64,000 nt of DNA, from assembly GCA_949358305.1 (NCBI GenBank), contig OX442315.1:6908427-6972426 (forward strand), written 5' to 3'. Shown piece after piece: positions 48,801-58,027 of this stretch. The notes under the pieces are model-generated. The model was not told the DNA's origin and ran no database searches. It saw nothing but the letters and a program-made list of their open reading frames with translations. The position numbers and the translations under genes are program-made. The stretch comes from Strigamia acuminata (taxonomy: Eukaryota > Arthropoda > Chilopoda > Geophilomorpha > Linotaeniidae). The number at the start of each line of letters is the position of its first letter. The first letter of the stretch is position 1.

Positions 48801-50974
48801 AGTTCTTTTCTGCAGAATTTGGACTTGGTCGGATTCACGTGTAATCCGGCTTGCTGTAGTTTTCCCAATACTGAGTCCAAGTGCTTCATATGTTCTTCAT
48901 AAGTCCTAGATACGATCACTATATCGTCCAGGTAGGCCCAAGCATATTTCCTGAATGCTTCGCCTAATACCTTTTCAATCAAACGTTGAAATGTTGTTGG
49001 CGCGTTGACCAGCCCGAAGGGCATGACATTGAACATTAAACGGCCCATGGGGCTCCAGAAAGCCGTTTTCGGACGATCTTCCGGTCTCAAGTCTATCTGC
49101 CAGTAGCCCTTTGTTAAGTCAATGGTCGACACCCATTGGAATTCTCCTAATTCTCTTAAGATTTCCGTAATGGTCGGCATTTGTGGCGGGTCATAAAGGG
49201 TGTGTTCGTTTAGTGCTCTGTAATCGATACAGAGGCGTGGCTCCGAACCTGGTCTCATTACCAGCACGATTCGCGTTGCGTAATCTCCTTCAGCTTCCGA
49301 TACATAGCCTTTGTCGATCATCTCCTGGCAGAGGGTTCTTAAAATTTCGCGCTTTTGTGGGTTCCATGATTTGAATGGAACTCGGATCGGTTTATCCGTG
49401 TCTAAGTTTATCGAGTGTTGGAGCACGTGTGTTTTTCCCGGATTCTTGCTGAGTATCTTCTCATATTTTCTCAGCACATGCTCTAATTGTGCTGCTTCTG
49501 TTAATTGCAGTTTTGCTTCTTCAATCATATCATGGACTCCATTTCCAACCTTCAACTTCGCCTCGAATGCACAAAAGCTACTTTCTTTTCTAAATGTTTT
49601 CAATGACGATTCGGGCTCTTCTTTCTTTTGCTCATATTTATCAAGAAGATACTGCGGTATGTAAGGTTGTGGTACATCTATTGTCGTGATGAAATTCCAT
49701 TTGCCGTTGAGTGGATTCGGCTGTATCTTCATCCTTTTCATTGCGTCATTGCCGATTAACATGAACTTCATGTCGTGAGGCAACACTAAAAAATACTGCT
49801 GCATCATACCATGAGTCCATCTAATCATCATTCTTATTGTCCCCATAGGTTGGACTTGTTTGTCCGCTGTATTTACAGTCATGTTGGCTTTGAGGGGCCA
49901 AACTTGTTTTTCCAACCCCATTGCTTGAATCAGTGGCCAAGAAATACAACTGCGATTGGCACCGGAATCCAACATCGCGGCGATCGAACCTTGTTCTGTC
50001 TTGATGTCAATCGTCGTCATCCCTTCTAAAACATCTTCTTCGGGGAGTAAAATGTTAAAGACTCTAATTCTTGGTCCTTCTGGCTCCAAAGTTGTTAACT
50101 CCTTTAGGAGTGGGTCCCAATCCACTGGTTCAGCTGACGTATCGGTCATCCAAGCCGCTATAGATGGAGTTTCTTCATAGGTCTTTTTTACCTTCGTCCA
50201 AAAAATAGTTGCCTCATTTTCCTGCACCAATTTTACATCTTTTAAAGCTTCGGTCACGTTGACTGTGAAATATGATTTGTCAAAGTCGTTTGAACGATAA
50301 GCTTCTTGTATTACAGGTGGACAATCTTTTATTTCTAGAGGCGGGAACCTCATTGCGACGAGTTGTCCGCACTCCATGTCACAAATCATTTCTCCTCTTT
50401 TGGGCATCGTGCCGATTGCTTCCGGTGGCGTGAGTATTACAGGAATAGTCGTATTTTTCAGTGGTCCATTATCGTATAAACTGTCCGTTTTTGATGAACA
50501 GCCGGCTAATTCCGGTTCTGATGAACACCCGGCTACTTCCGGTTTTGGTTCCGTTGTTGCTTTTGGAGCTGGAAATTTTATTCCCACAACTTCACCATCT
50601 TCGTAATCAACAACTATTGTTCCTCTTCCACCTTCCAAAGTTCCAATTACTTTGCGTGGTTTTTCAATCAATTCCGATTGCACATATTCTCCAGTTTTGC
50701 TATCTTTGATGAATCGTGATCCTGAAGGTACTTTTGCTGTTAGTGGAGTCTCTTGGATGTCTTCAGTCCGATCTTGTGACTCCACCGATGTTTTTAATAT
50801 TAATGAAGTCTCTATTACCTTTTCATCTAATGATTGGGTCTCCGATAACCCTTCTGAATTCTCTACTACTTCCACGGATAGAGCTGTTGTTGGTTGGGCA
50901 TCTTGCAGTTTTTCCGAATTTTTTGTCAGCGCGAGCTCTACTGCTTTTCCTGAGCCCGCGCGTTCAAGTTTTTT
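45893..50974 (-). CDS. pol: G3 Pol polyprotein: protease, reverse transcriptase, RNase H, integrase
   Basis: The frame is open from the frameshift heptamer (50968-50974) to a TAA at 45893 with no ATG near its start; the first usable codon in a simple scan is a GTG at 50875. Expression as Gag-Pol is therefore likely. Counting from 50875 (1660 codons): an N-terminal extension of about 280 residues, protease AMLDSGANRSCI at about 300, RT with LCIDYRALN, IDLTKGYWQ, MPFGLVNAPTTFQRL and YLDD at about 645, and RNase H with RTDASKKGLGAALMQ. The integrase has an HHCC module (HGHPLASHCG...CSRCQACKPR) and core LSIDLVGP, IISDNGPQF, NTVERTNRD, then GPY/F (DKRSGPYVIIKVHQGG). The C-terminal tail is Gln/Ser/Asn-rich and ends basic. 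All catalytic residues are present. Confidence 0.95.
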   Translation of the reverse strand, partial: KKLERAGSGKAVELALTKNSEKLQDAQPTTALSVEVVENSEGLSETQSLDEKVIETSLILKTSVESQDRTEDIQETPLTAKVPSGSRFIKDSKTGEYVQSELIEKPRKVIGTLEGGRGTIVVDYEDGEVVGIKFPAPKATTEPKPEVAGCSSEPELAGCSSKTDSLYDNGPLKNTTIPVILTPPEAIGTMPKRGEMICDMECGQLVAMRFPPLEIKDCPPVIQEAYRSNDFDKSYFTVNVTEALKDVKLVQENEATIFWTKVKKTYEETPSIAAWMTDTSAEPVDWDPLLKELTTLEPEGPRIRVFNILLPEEDVLEGMTTIDIKTEQGSIAAMLDSGANRSCISWPLIQAMGLEKQVWPLKANMTVNTADKQVQPMGTIRMMIRWTHGMMQQYFLVLPHDMKFMLIGNDAMKRMKIQPNPLNGKWNFITTIDVPQPYIPQYLLDKYEQKKEEPESSLKTFRKESSFCAFEAKLKVGNGVHDMIEEAKLQLTEAAQLEHVLRKYEKILSKNPGKTHVLQHSINLDTDKPIRVPFKSWNPQKREILRTLCQEMIDKGYVSEAEGDYATRIVLVMRPGSEPRLCIDYRALNEHTLYDPPQMPTITEILRELGEFQWVSTIDLTKGYWQIDLRPEDRPKTAFWSPMGRLMFNVMPFGLVNAPTTFQRLIEKVLGEAFRKYAWAYLDDIVIVSRTYEEHMKHLDSVLGKLQQAGLHVNPTKSKFCRKELKFLGYKLGINGLSVDPAKVAAISEFPAPKNLTELQRFLGMVNFFHRLLKDLATVAAPLRPLLKKGIEFLWENEHQVAFDEIKKLLTDAKTMHLPNLHQSFIVRTDASKKGLGAALMQMKEIDGQMIESPCVYISRCLQQAELNYSATDLECLAVIWALRKFRPYLEFTSFVVQTDHEALKWLMRLEEPAGRLARWQMELMSYNFQIQYLKGTSNTLADALSRAPIQIICDVEDTGEADGDLRYCPTEPRKWVVGNWNQLPRPISEDEEVASYWCQMYSAPSEELEQSPKEKKEWQYMPTSENEMVTAFIAKVTEQANCTPPTREELVDHQIKDRHCQAMRHYLETEQFPTYVKTPLHRKKYRILATKHIVEENLLLKYHPTMSDDLAEDSRALKIVVPRSLRFRVLWQMHGHPLASHCGIARTLYRMRQVYTWEGMKRDTARFIKHCSRCQACKPRTKTRIEPAQIGPYAPFECLSIDLVGPLTRTETGNNYILVILDIATRWPELYPLADPVAQDIADCLFDTCMGWGFPLRIISDNGPQFKARLYHEFCKKFKIVPRFTSPYHPQANTVERTNRDLKYILSIYTSIHKRWDEYLREIAFSIRTTATTGRDYSPAYLNCGREFRIPWDPRILDGILKIDPNKPHIYIQRLEKVIRDTYHHMMAHIMDLRERVDNHKLDGKFQDFRTNDLVWKEDHILSKASQGISAKLSDKRSGPYVIIKVHQGGAVKLRRLKDNKILRSIHMSELTPFFPEFNQEIWEKGQTQSNPEGKIINTLFDEPSTSERQEIANIESSQNVQNEQIQGNNSTESQTLRQMQNLEDSQNQGNSQESQILEQTQNLQDSQISQEQQELQTAPSSSDTENNEEIEFAIPSDQQVEQSEEINEDLSATLQQTSQVDVPLFPKNLVVETDEQVASFSKKRGEVVKKVKTKQRYKDLRENQLKIIKKKAVLKKYPLRDRGRIKPPDYL
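50929..50974 (-). promoter_or_regulatory. G3 gag-pol -1 ribosomal frameshift signal (A AAA AAC plus hairpin)
   Basis: Gag codons ACA AAA AAC TTG contain A AAA AAC in the correct frame (50968-50974). The 6-nt spacer TTGAAC leads to a 10-bp stem, GCGCGGGCTC (50952-50961) with GAGCTCGCGC (50929-50938), one G-U pair and a 13-nt loop. The gag stop falls at the start of the 3' arm. The -1 frame is open across it into pol. Confidence 0.85.
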
Positions 50975-53900
50975 GTAAGGTTGTCGGATAAAGAATTAAT
51001 GAGATGTTCCATTTCATCTTTGGACAACATTCTCTTTGGCTGTTGACATTGCCGTACCCAGTGTCCAACTTGGCCACAATTATGGCACGGTGCATTCTCC
51101 GGTGTCAATTTTACTTGACTGGTCTTATTACCATCTGCTGCGCCGCCTGGCGTAGAAGTCTGTCCCTTGTTTTCACTTAATTGTGGAGTTTGTACTTCTA
51201 TTTTTGAGTTAAAGTCGACAGAGTATGGTTTGGTCGGAAAGGACGAATTTCCTTGTGTCTGCGGCTGCACAACCGTTTGATGTGGCAACCTTGTTTGCAT
51301 TTGCGGCTTGTATTTTGTTATCGCTGGATTATTTCGCGTGAACAATACGCTTGCCGCATCCATTAGAGTGTTTAATTCATCTTCCGAGTATTCTGTTAAC
51401 ATTATTTGTGTGTCACCGACTGATTCGGTTGCCTCGGATGAGTCTTGTACCCATTTGACCGTTGGTCGCGTTGGCACTCGTGGTTGAGGATAAGGCGATG
51501 GTCCACTTTCTTGTTTTTTGGTGGACCCTTCCTCCCGAGATGATAATAAAAATTGCGAGCGTGGGCGCATCATTTTTGCACCGGATCTCGTATAGTCTGA
51601 GTGGTGTCGCTGCAAGTCATCCCGTGCTCTTTGCTCTTCTAGCGGGAGGTCTGATGCATATCTGTCATCAATATACATTTGATTGTTCCTTATAAATTCT
51701 TGTAATTTTTCGAAAGAACTGGCCATTGGTGCATCCACCATTCTTAATACCTTCTCGGAAAAGGGTGTCAGACCATTTCTGAATTTCCTATCTTCATCAA
51801 AATCGCTGATGTGATACGGGAGCTGAGCAATCAGATCTTCTGTTCGTCTTAAGTAAGACCGAATGTCTTCGCCCAACATTTGTTTGTGGTTGTCCCAATA
51901 CTTTATCATCATTGCATTGGACTCCCCGTATTCTTTCATAAATGCTTTTACAAATTCATTCCAGTGCGTGAATTTATTTTTTCGAAACCAATTCGTTGCA
52001 CTACCAACCAACATTTTTGGTATCAACTTATGTAAAGCCACATCCGGGTCCATTTCGTGACTTGTCACCACGTGCATTACTTCATCTAAAAACTGGGTTC
52101 CGATTTGCCATCCTCCATCAAACATGTCCGGATTAATGCGGTCCCACTTGATTTGGTGTGGTGAGTTGTAGTAATGTGTCCAATTATTAGTGCAATATTT
52201 CAGAATAAGTTTCCTTAGAACTTCCTCCATTTCCTGAGATTTTGAAGGAATTTGCGACAATTTTGAGTCAATCTGTCTTGCGATGATTTCTTCCAATTCT
52301 CTGGAACTAGTTGGTAATGTATTTGATGGGGGCGGATCTCTGTTATCCGAACGGGAATTCCCTCTATCCCATCTCTCACCTTGTGGCCTTGAGTAATTTG
52401 GCTCTTCACGACGAAACTGATCTGAATGTGAATATTTTCGCTCATACTCGTGTTGTGATGGTGGTGGACTGGAGCGTGACCTCCGTTGGTCTCGGTATGA
52501 GTCGTCTCGTCGCCTATTGGAATCTTCACGTCGTCTGTGTGAATCATCACGTTGCTCATGTGAATCTCTATTCGTATAGGATTCGTACCAATAGGAGCCC
52601 CTATCCTGTCGTGAGTCCTGTTGGTGGCCGTATTGTGGACTTGGGCCTTCTCTTGATATCGACCCGTTTCGATTATAACAGCTTTGTCCCACTGGACCAT
52701 AATTGCTTTGTTGACGAGTCTCGTCTCTGAAGCGGGCGTCACTTTGCTGGCGTGGTTCGTCTTGATAACACGATACATTTCGCATATCTGTGTCATTATG
52801 TGCTCGAGTTTCGTCTGCAAATCGCACTTCACTGCGTGAACGGGCTTCTTGACGGTTGTACGACTCATTTCGTAAATTTACATCTTGTCCTATATGTGGG
52901 TTTGGTCCAACATATCTGTCGTCTTTTGAACGGGCAGCATCTCGATTACACGACTCATTTCGTGGATTTATATTTTCAGGTTGCTGTGAATATTTGCCCT
53001 GCAGATAGTCGTCATAATTTCTAATTCTTGTGTAACTGGCTTGTCCAGTTGCTCCATCTTGTCCGGTTGCAGCATCTTGACTACTGCTTTTATCTTGCTC
53101 CGGAACTTCTTGATCATGTTGGAATTTTTGTTTTTCACTTTCGCGACTCATTTCGCGTTGACTATCCACTTGTTGTTTCGTCTGTGTTTCCCGCAATCTT
53201 CGCCGATCCTCTCTTTCATTGGCTTCGGCTAATTGTTCAACCGTTTCCATGAACGTGTATGATCTTCGATAGGCGGGGTTCTCGTCGTCTCGAGCGTCTT
53301 CAAGATATTCTCCCAAAGCTTTGCCTCCACATGCGCCTTTTGTTGCAGGAGTACTGACATTTTCAGTTTCCATTGGAGTTTTGCAGTCTCTATTGTCGGA
53401 ATCCATTTGTCTGCGTGCTGTCTGCCATTTTTGAAAATCCTCCGGCTCCACTCCTGTTACTGCACCTTGTTTTTTAATTGGTCCAGCAGGTTGGTCCGTT
53501 GCACGCTGACGATTTCTCTGTGCAATCACATCCAGCACGTTTGGATTTTTTGCTGGTGAAACTGATGCTCTTTTAGCATCTCTTCTTTCATCCACATCAC
53601 CTCTCCTTTTTAAAGGATTTGCGGACGAGCCTGGTGATAAATTGACCACTTCTGGCTGGCGTGGTGGAATGTTCGTTGGTCTGGCGTACTGGCATTGTGC
53701 AAGATATTTGAGCTCCTCATTCTCTTGGCGGACTCTTTCCGCTGCCTCTTGCGCTTCAAGAGCGTTCTGACGAAGGTAGTGGATCTCCTTGCTTTCTGCT
53801 GTCTCCGCTGCCTTTTGTGCCGCAATCAATGCTAAACGTTCCGCTTCCACGCGGACTCTTTCCGCTGCAATCCTCTGTCTTTCGGCTTGCATAGCTGCTC

Positions 53901-54834
53901 GATCAGCCGCTATTTCCGCTAGACGTTTCTCCTGCAAGTCTCGATACTCGTTCGCCAAACGTATTTTTTCCTGCTCGATACGTTGGTTTTCGGCACGTAT
54001 CGCATCTCGATTTGCTAATTCCTGCGCCTTACGTCTATCACGTAATTCTTGACGTTCCGTCGCTAGGCGGATTCTTTCAGCTTCCATTCTGTCTTTTTCG
54101 GCTTGAATTTCTCTGTCCGATTGGTCCTTTTTGGCACGAATTTCGTCTTCCGTCGCTTGTTTGGCCAATTCTGCCTCGTACTTCGCTTGGCGCGCTTGGC
54201 GTTCTTCCATTTTGAGACGTCGTACCATCTCGTATTCCTCCTGATGGAAATCTTGCAGCTGTCGGGTGCTGTCTTTCATCGCCTTTGTGATGTTTGCAAC
54301 GTCTTCATCGGAAAGTGTAACGCCTTCTGCGTACTGACGCTGCCGCTCTGCCAATCGGTCTGCATTTTCCTGCATGAGATCGGCGATGCGCTGGCGTACT
54401 CGTGACAATTTATGTCGGGCCGGGGAATTTTCGCCCGAAGTTTCCGCGTCGTCTCGCGCTCTTTGTTTGGCTGCGGCGTGATAGTGTTTTATCAATTTCC
54501 CTCGTTTGTGAGCGACGGCAATCACTTGCTCCAACGACATATTCGTTAAGTCAATTTTGCTGCTTGGAGTTGATGGCACGCTGGGCGAAGTCTTATCGAC
54601 TGGTGAGGTGACACAGGGCTCTTCCCTTTGAGTTTCTTGCGACGTTTCCAACCAAAAATCTTGACTGGTTAGTCGGCGCTGTTCGGGATCTTGGTCCGAT
54701 TCTCTCTCCGGGCTGGATGATGAATCGAAATATGGCTCCGCTGCTCCGCCGGTCGCTCCTCCGGCCGTACCGCCTCTAGTGCGGACTCCTCGTCTCGTTC
54801 CTCTCCCTCTCCTCGAATCTTGTGGCAAAGACAT
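50938..54834 (-). CDS. gag: G3 Gag (1298 aa)
   Basis: The ATG at 54834 (MSLPQDSRRGRGTRRG) is chosen; the frame from 54846 begins with GTG. The N-terminus is Arg/Gly-rich and acidic. A long charged coiled coil spans about residues 165-390 (AKYEAELAKQATEDEIRAKK and similar, high in Glu, Arg, Gln and Ala). A disordered Arg/Asp/Ser/Gln-rich segment lies at about 560-850. The capsid-type gag domain is at about 900-1035 (FDGGWQIGTQFLDEV, GSATNWFRKNKFTHWNEF, EDIRSYLRRTEDLIAQ). One CCHC knuckle (CHNCGQVGHWVRQC) sits at about 1250-1263. It is very long for a gypsy Gag; the coiled coil is absent from the G2 Gag. Should form the particle and package RNA. Confidence 0.92.
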   Translation of the reverse strand: MSLPQDSRRGRGTRRGVRTRGGTAGGATGGAAEPYFDSSSSPERESDQDPEQRRLTSQDFWLETSQETQREEPCVTSPVDKTSPSVPSTPSSKIDLTNMSLEQVIAVAHKRGKLIKHYHAAAKQRARDDAETSGENSPARHKLSRVRQRIADLMQENADRLAERQRQYAEGVTLSDEDVANITKAMKDSTRQLQDFHQEEYEMVRRLKMEERQARQAKYEAELAKQATEDEIRAKKDQSDREIQAEKDRMEAERIRLATERQELRDRRKAQELANRDAIRAENQRIEQEKIRLANEYRDLQEKRLAEIAADRAAMQAERQRIAAERVRVEAERLALIAAQKAAETAESKEIHYLRQNALEAQEAAERVRQENEELKYLAQCQYARPTNIPPRQPEVVNLSPGSSANPLKRRGDVDERRDAKRASVSPAKNPNVLDVIAQRNRQRATDQPAGPIKKQGAVTGVEPEDFQKWQTARRQMDSDNRDCKTPMETENVSTPATKGACGGKALGEYLEDARDDENPAYRRSYTFMETVEQLAEANEREDRRRLRETQTKQQVDSQREMSRESEKQKFQHDQEVPEQDKSSSQDAATGQDGATGQASYTRIRNYDDYLQGKYSQQPENINPRNESCNRDAARSKDDRYVGPNPHIGQDVNLRNESYNRQEARSRSEVRFADETRAHNDTDMRNVSCYQDEPRQQSDARFRDETRQQSNYGPVGQSCYNRNGSISREGPSPQYGHQQDSRQDRGSYWYESYTNRDSHEQRDDSHRRREDSNRRRDDSYRDQRRSRSSPPPSQHEYERKYSHSDQFRREEPNYSRPQGERWDRGNSRSDNRDPPPSNTLPTSSRELEEIIARQIDSKLSQIPSKSQEMEEVLRKLILKYCTNNWTHYYNSPHQIKWDRINPDMFDGGWQIGTQFLDEVMHVVTSHEMDPDVALHKLIPKMLVGSATNWFRKNKFTHWNEFVKAFMKEYGESNAMMIKYWDNHKQMLGEDIRSYLRRTEDLIAQLPYHISDFDEDRKFRNGLTPFSEKVLRMVDAPMASSFEKLQEFIRNNQMYIDDRYASDLPLEEQRARDDLQRHHSDYTRSGAKMMRPRSQFLLSSREEGSTKKQESGPSPYPQPRVPTRPTVKWVQDSSEATESVGDTQIMLTEYSEDELNTLMDAASVLFTRNNPAITKYKPQMQTRLPHQTVVQPQTQGNSSFPTKPYSVDFNSKIEVQTPQLSENKGQTSTPGGAADGNKTSQVKLTPENAPCHNCGQVGHWVRQCQQPKRMLSKDEMEHLINSLSDNLTKNLNARAQEKQ

Positions 54835-54939
54835 TATTTGTAACACAGAATAGAGAAGAAAGAAACAGAAAATTTCCTATCACAAATTTAAAAGACAAAA
54901 TGGTGGTCCCTCAACTGAAGATAGTTGTTAAGGTTCAAA

Positions 54940-54957
54940 TTTTTTAACGGGCCCCCA
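54940..54957 (-). promoter_or_regulatory. G3 candidate primer-binding site
   Basis: The element strand reads TGGGGGCCCGTTAAAAAA two bases after the 5' LTR. The first 8 bases and the 2-nt spacing are the same as in G2. The tRNA is not identified. Confidence 0.5.
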
Positions 54958-54959
54958 GG

Positions 54960-55923
54960 TGTAATGAGCCTAAATTACTATTAAATAAATAATAATAATT
55001 CTAGACTTATTGATGCTTTGACAAGACTTATCATAAAAACTACTCTCTAATATTAAACTCACAAAATGGTTTATTCTGACTTAGAATAAGATAAATTACA
55101 GTGATAAATAAAGCTTAATGGAAATAAGAAATGAAATAATAGATGAAATGAGGAAATAACTTCAAATCGACGTGGAAACGTTATTTTGACGATTCCAGCG
55201 CTCCGGCAACGATTTCGGCTCGTAATCGTCGCTCTTCTACGGCTCTCTCTTCGACGCTCGTCTCGCTATTCTGCTCGGCGTCGCTCCTCGGTGAAACGGA
55301 CTTATTCCGTAACTCAAACCCTCGAAATTGTCTGGTACAAATCGACTCCCGTCGATTTGTTGAATCAACCGGACTCTTTCCGATACTTCTACTACCCGTT
55401 CTCCGCAACTCCGTCGTCTTGGCGGCGAAACTGCGACTCTTTCGCACAACGTCTAGCCGGATTTCCTCCACGGCAAGGCGAAATCCTGAATCAACAATTG
55501 AGTTGACTCAAGACTGATAAATCCCACCGCACGTGAAATGTGCGGCAAGACCGAAATATCCCGCTGCTGACTGATTTCAGCAGTAGGAAAACTCCCAAAT
55601 TAGCTACTGGCTAATGCAGGAATATGTAAACTTCACGGAGGTTTTCACAAAATACTAGTGTTTTACTGGTTGGTTTTTGTGTTGTTTCTCTGGCAAAGTT
55701 TGTGATCATACTGAGGAGTTCTCACTCCTCTCAGGACTCATTTCCTGTTTGGAGGCTTGTGGGCTGGTTACCCTGGCAACCACCCACATTTCCTCCCGCT
55801 CTGCTCCGCTTTCTAGCCTGTAGACAGGAAGCATAAAAAACTCAAACTAAAAATATAATAAACTAAAATATATTTCTACAGACTTTTTCTGTTACTTCCT
55901 TAGTGACCACTAGGGTCACTACA
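54960..55923 (-). repeat. G3 5' LTR (964 bp)
   Basis: Partner of 40916-41879; target duplication AACA at 55924-55927. The rest of ZF5 and its 3' flank resume at 55928. Confidence 0.95.
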
Positions 55924-55942
55924 AACAAAGCATACAAAGTAA

Positions 55943-56795
55943 AAATCACATTCTGTTCATTAAGTTCATAATTCTGTAATTCTCATTTTGTTTTTGTTTT
56001 TAACTCAAAAAATTTCTTTCAATTTGTTCATCCACAAATCAAAACCTGCTACTTACTGTGTTTGTATATTTTCCTCGTTTCATTTCCAATTTTTTTTGGT
56101 GAGCGACACAAAAAAAACTTCTGCTTTATCTTGCAAGCGAAATGGGAATTTGAAAAAGCATGTAATTGTAAATGTTGCACGCTAAATACAGAAATGATCT
56201 CCAAAGTATCCAGAAAAGTCTTTGATTTGGAAGCAAAATCAAGCGTGAGCCTAAAACCGTTTGGCCCACCCTGGAATCTGCTCAGAAAGCTGCACAGAAC
56301 TCTAAAATTGGTTGTTTGCAAGCAAATCTCAGAGCAGGCACAAGCAGAGGGAGGGAAACTCCTCCCACAACTTGCACCCAGTTGTGACGTCAAAAGATGA
56401 AACAGCAAAGGATTAAACCACGTTGGACTGTGCTAGGGGAGTTGCTCTCTTTACCAAAAGTGAGCAAAGAATAAAATACATTATAATATTTTTTTTTACA
56501 CTGAAATGTGATGCACGCTTTATAATATAATTTGAGGCACCACAGTGTGTACTATTTTCTTAAAAATTTCATAATTACTGCTGAAATATCGTCTCAATAT
56601 ATGCTCAAGAGGTGTCATCGTCTGTTTAGTTATTCTAACCCTACCCATAATGCCTACATATTGGTTTCTATGGCAACCTTTTTTCGTTCTTGCCGGTAAA
56701 CGCATTTTTATTACATTTATAAGGCAACAAAGTATCAAAACACTTCTTGCTTTTATCTATTTGGCTCTTTTAATTTCAGAATAAGTTTATTTTCG
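55943..56795. repeat. 3' flank of ZF5 and duplicated segment
   Basis: 55943-55975 matches the ZF3 3' flank. 56100-56165 carries a decayed finger end (CKRNGNLKKHVI), and 56165-56760 is the partner of 38240-38990. No intact gene. Confidence 0.6.
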
Positions 56796-56834
56796 GTGCT
56801 ATCAAGTGATAAATCGGCGCAAATTCTGTCAAAA

Positions 56835-57249
56835 ATGGAGGGAGAAGTGGCGGCGAGCAATTGTGAGAATTACAGTTGCAATCGATGTGATTATTCGGGT
56901 TCACGTTATTCGTATTTGGAACAACACATGCTTATACACACTGGGGAAAAGCCATTCAAATGTCAGGAATGTTCACTTTCCTTTAGGCTTAAATCATAAT
57001 TGATTGCCCACATGCATATTCATAAGAAAGAAAAACGATTCAAGTGTTATTTGTGTGCGTTTTCCTCCTTGAGAAAAGCCACTCAAGTGTCATTTTTGCG
57101 CTTTTTCTTGTAGCCGGAATTGGACTTTGAGAAATCATTTAGTGAGACACATTAGAGAAAAACCATTCACGTGTCACTTAAGTGATTTTTCTAGCGGGCG
57201 AAGTGATGTTTTGAACAAGCATTTAAGAAAGCATGCAGATGACGTGTGA
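56835..57249 (+). pseudogene. Zinc-finger pseudogene, paralogue of ZF4
   Basis: It starts MEGEVAASNC like ZF4 and keeps the complete first finger (YSCNRCDYSGSRYSYLEQHMLIH). It then hits TAA at 56997 in finger 2 (RLKS-stop, where ZF4 has SQLIAH). Downstream, several fingers are deleted: the start of finger 3 is fused, out of frame, to a copy of the seventh-finger region near 57075. The end HLRKHADDV matches ZF4. The 3' flank is shared. Confidence 0.85.
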
Positions 57250-57759
57250 AAATATATTTTAAATTTATTTTTATTTGTTGTGGAATTATTTTTATTTTTA
57301 CAAATCGGTATCAATGTGGTCTTCTTTGAATTTAATTACCTAATACTATTTCTATTAATTTTCTATTAATCATATTTCATTCTTTTAACAAAATGTGTTA
57401 TTCCTGTCTCCTGTGATATAGTTAAAAACAGATATGTAAACAGCTTTTATTGTACTCATAAATACAAAGAAAACTGATATTTATTTTGATTTTAATGGTT
57501 TATATTCTATAAAAATTTAATTGAAATAATTTTTTTTATAAAAAAAAAAAAACATTATGGTGTTGCACGCTATACTCATGGGAATGATCGGCGCATCCAA
57601 AGTTGAACAAGTTATTAGGTTCGGCCACTTGGCTGTGATCCAGACTATTGTTTTCATAAATAGAATGTAGCGGGTCATCGGGATTTAATATTGAAAGAAT
57701 GTCACAACTAAAAGAAATTTTATTTCACGAAATTTTTGAAATTTCTGAAATAAAATTGT
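57250..57759. repeat. Duplicated intergenic flank
   Basis: No gene. 57310-57500 matches 39826-39990; 57640-57770 matches 22450-22580. An A-run lies at 57537-57552. Confidence 0.55.
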
Positions 57760-58027
57760 TTGTGAACGTCACGCTTACATTTTGTTTCGTTTTATTTCAT
57801 ATGCCGTCAATTTGTTTCTAATAAAACGTAGCGACAACGTATTTATTAAATGAATCAAACCATGCGTACGTCGTGAATGCATTCATTTAGATACGCCTAA
57901 GCGTCGTAGAATGAGATCCACTACTTAAGACGCCATCTAAACATATTCCAACTTAATTCGTTATCACTGTGTACCAGCACCAACGCTATTGTTCGTTTAT
58001 TTCGGTCATCTGCTTCTAGAATCAAAA
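57760..58027 (+). promoter_or_regulatory. Shared 5' flank of ZF6
   Basis: Same block as upstream of ZF2, ZF3 and ZF5, here with small indels (CATGCGTACGTCGTGAATGC). It ends TCAAAA before the ATG. Confidence 0.55.

Larger units (their letters stand above)
40916..55923 (-). mobile_element. G3: complete, young Ty3/gypsy LTR retrotransposon (15.0 kb) inside ZF5
   Basis: Two 964-bp LTRs (40916-41879 and 54960-55923), TG...CA ends, and AACA target duplications (40912-40915 and 55924-55927). On the minus strand: LTR, candidate primer site, gag, pol in -1 frame, short exon, third-gene exon, polypurine tract, LTR. I noticed no difference between the LTRs, so it is very recent. The architecture matches G2 although the proteins are clearly diverged; this is another family of the same group. 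Confidence 0.93.
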
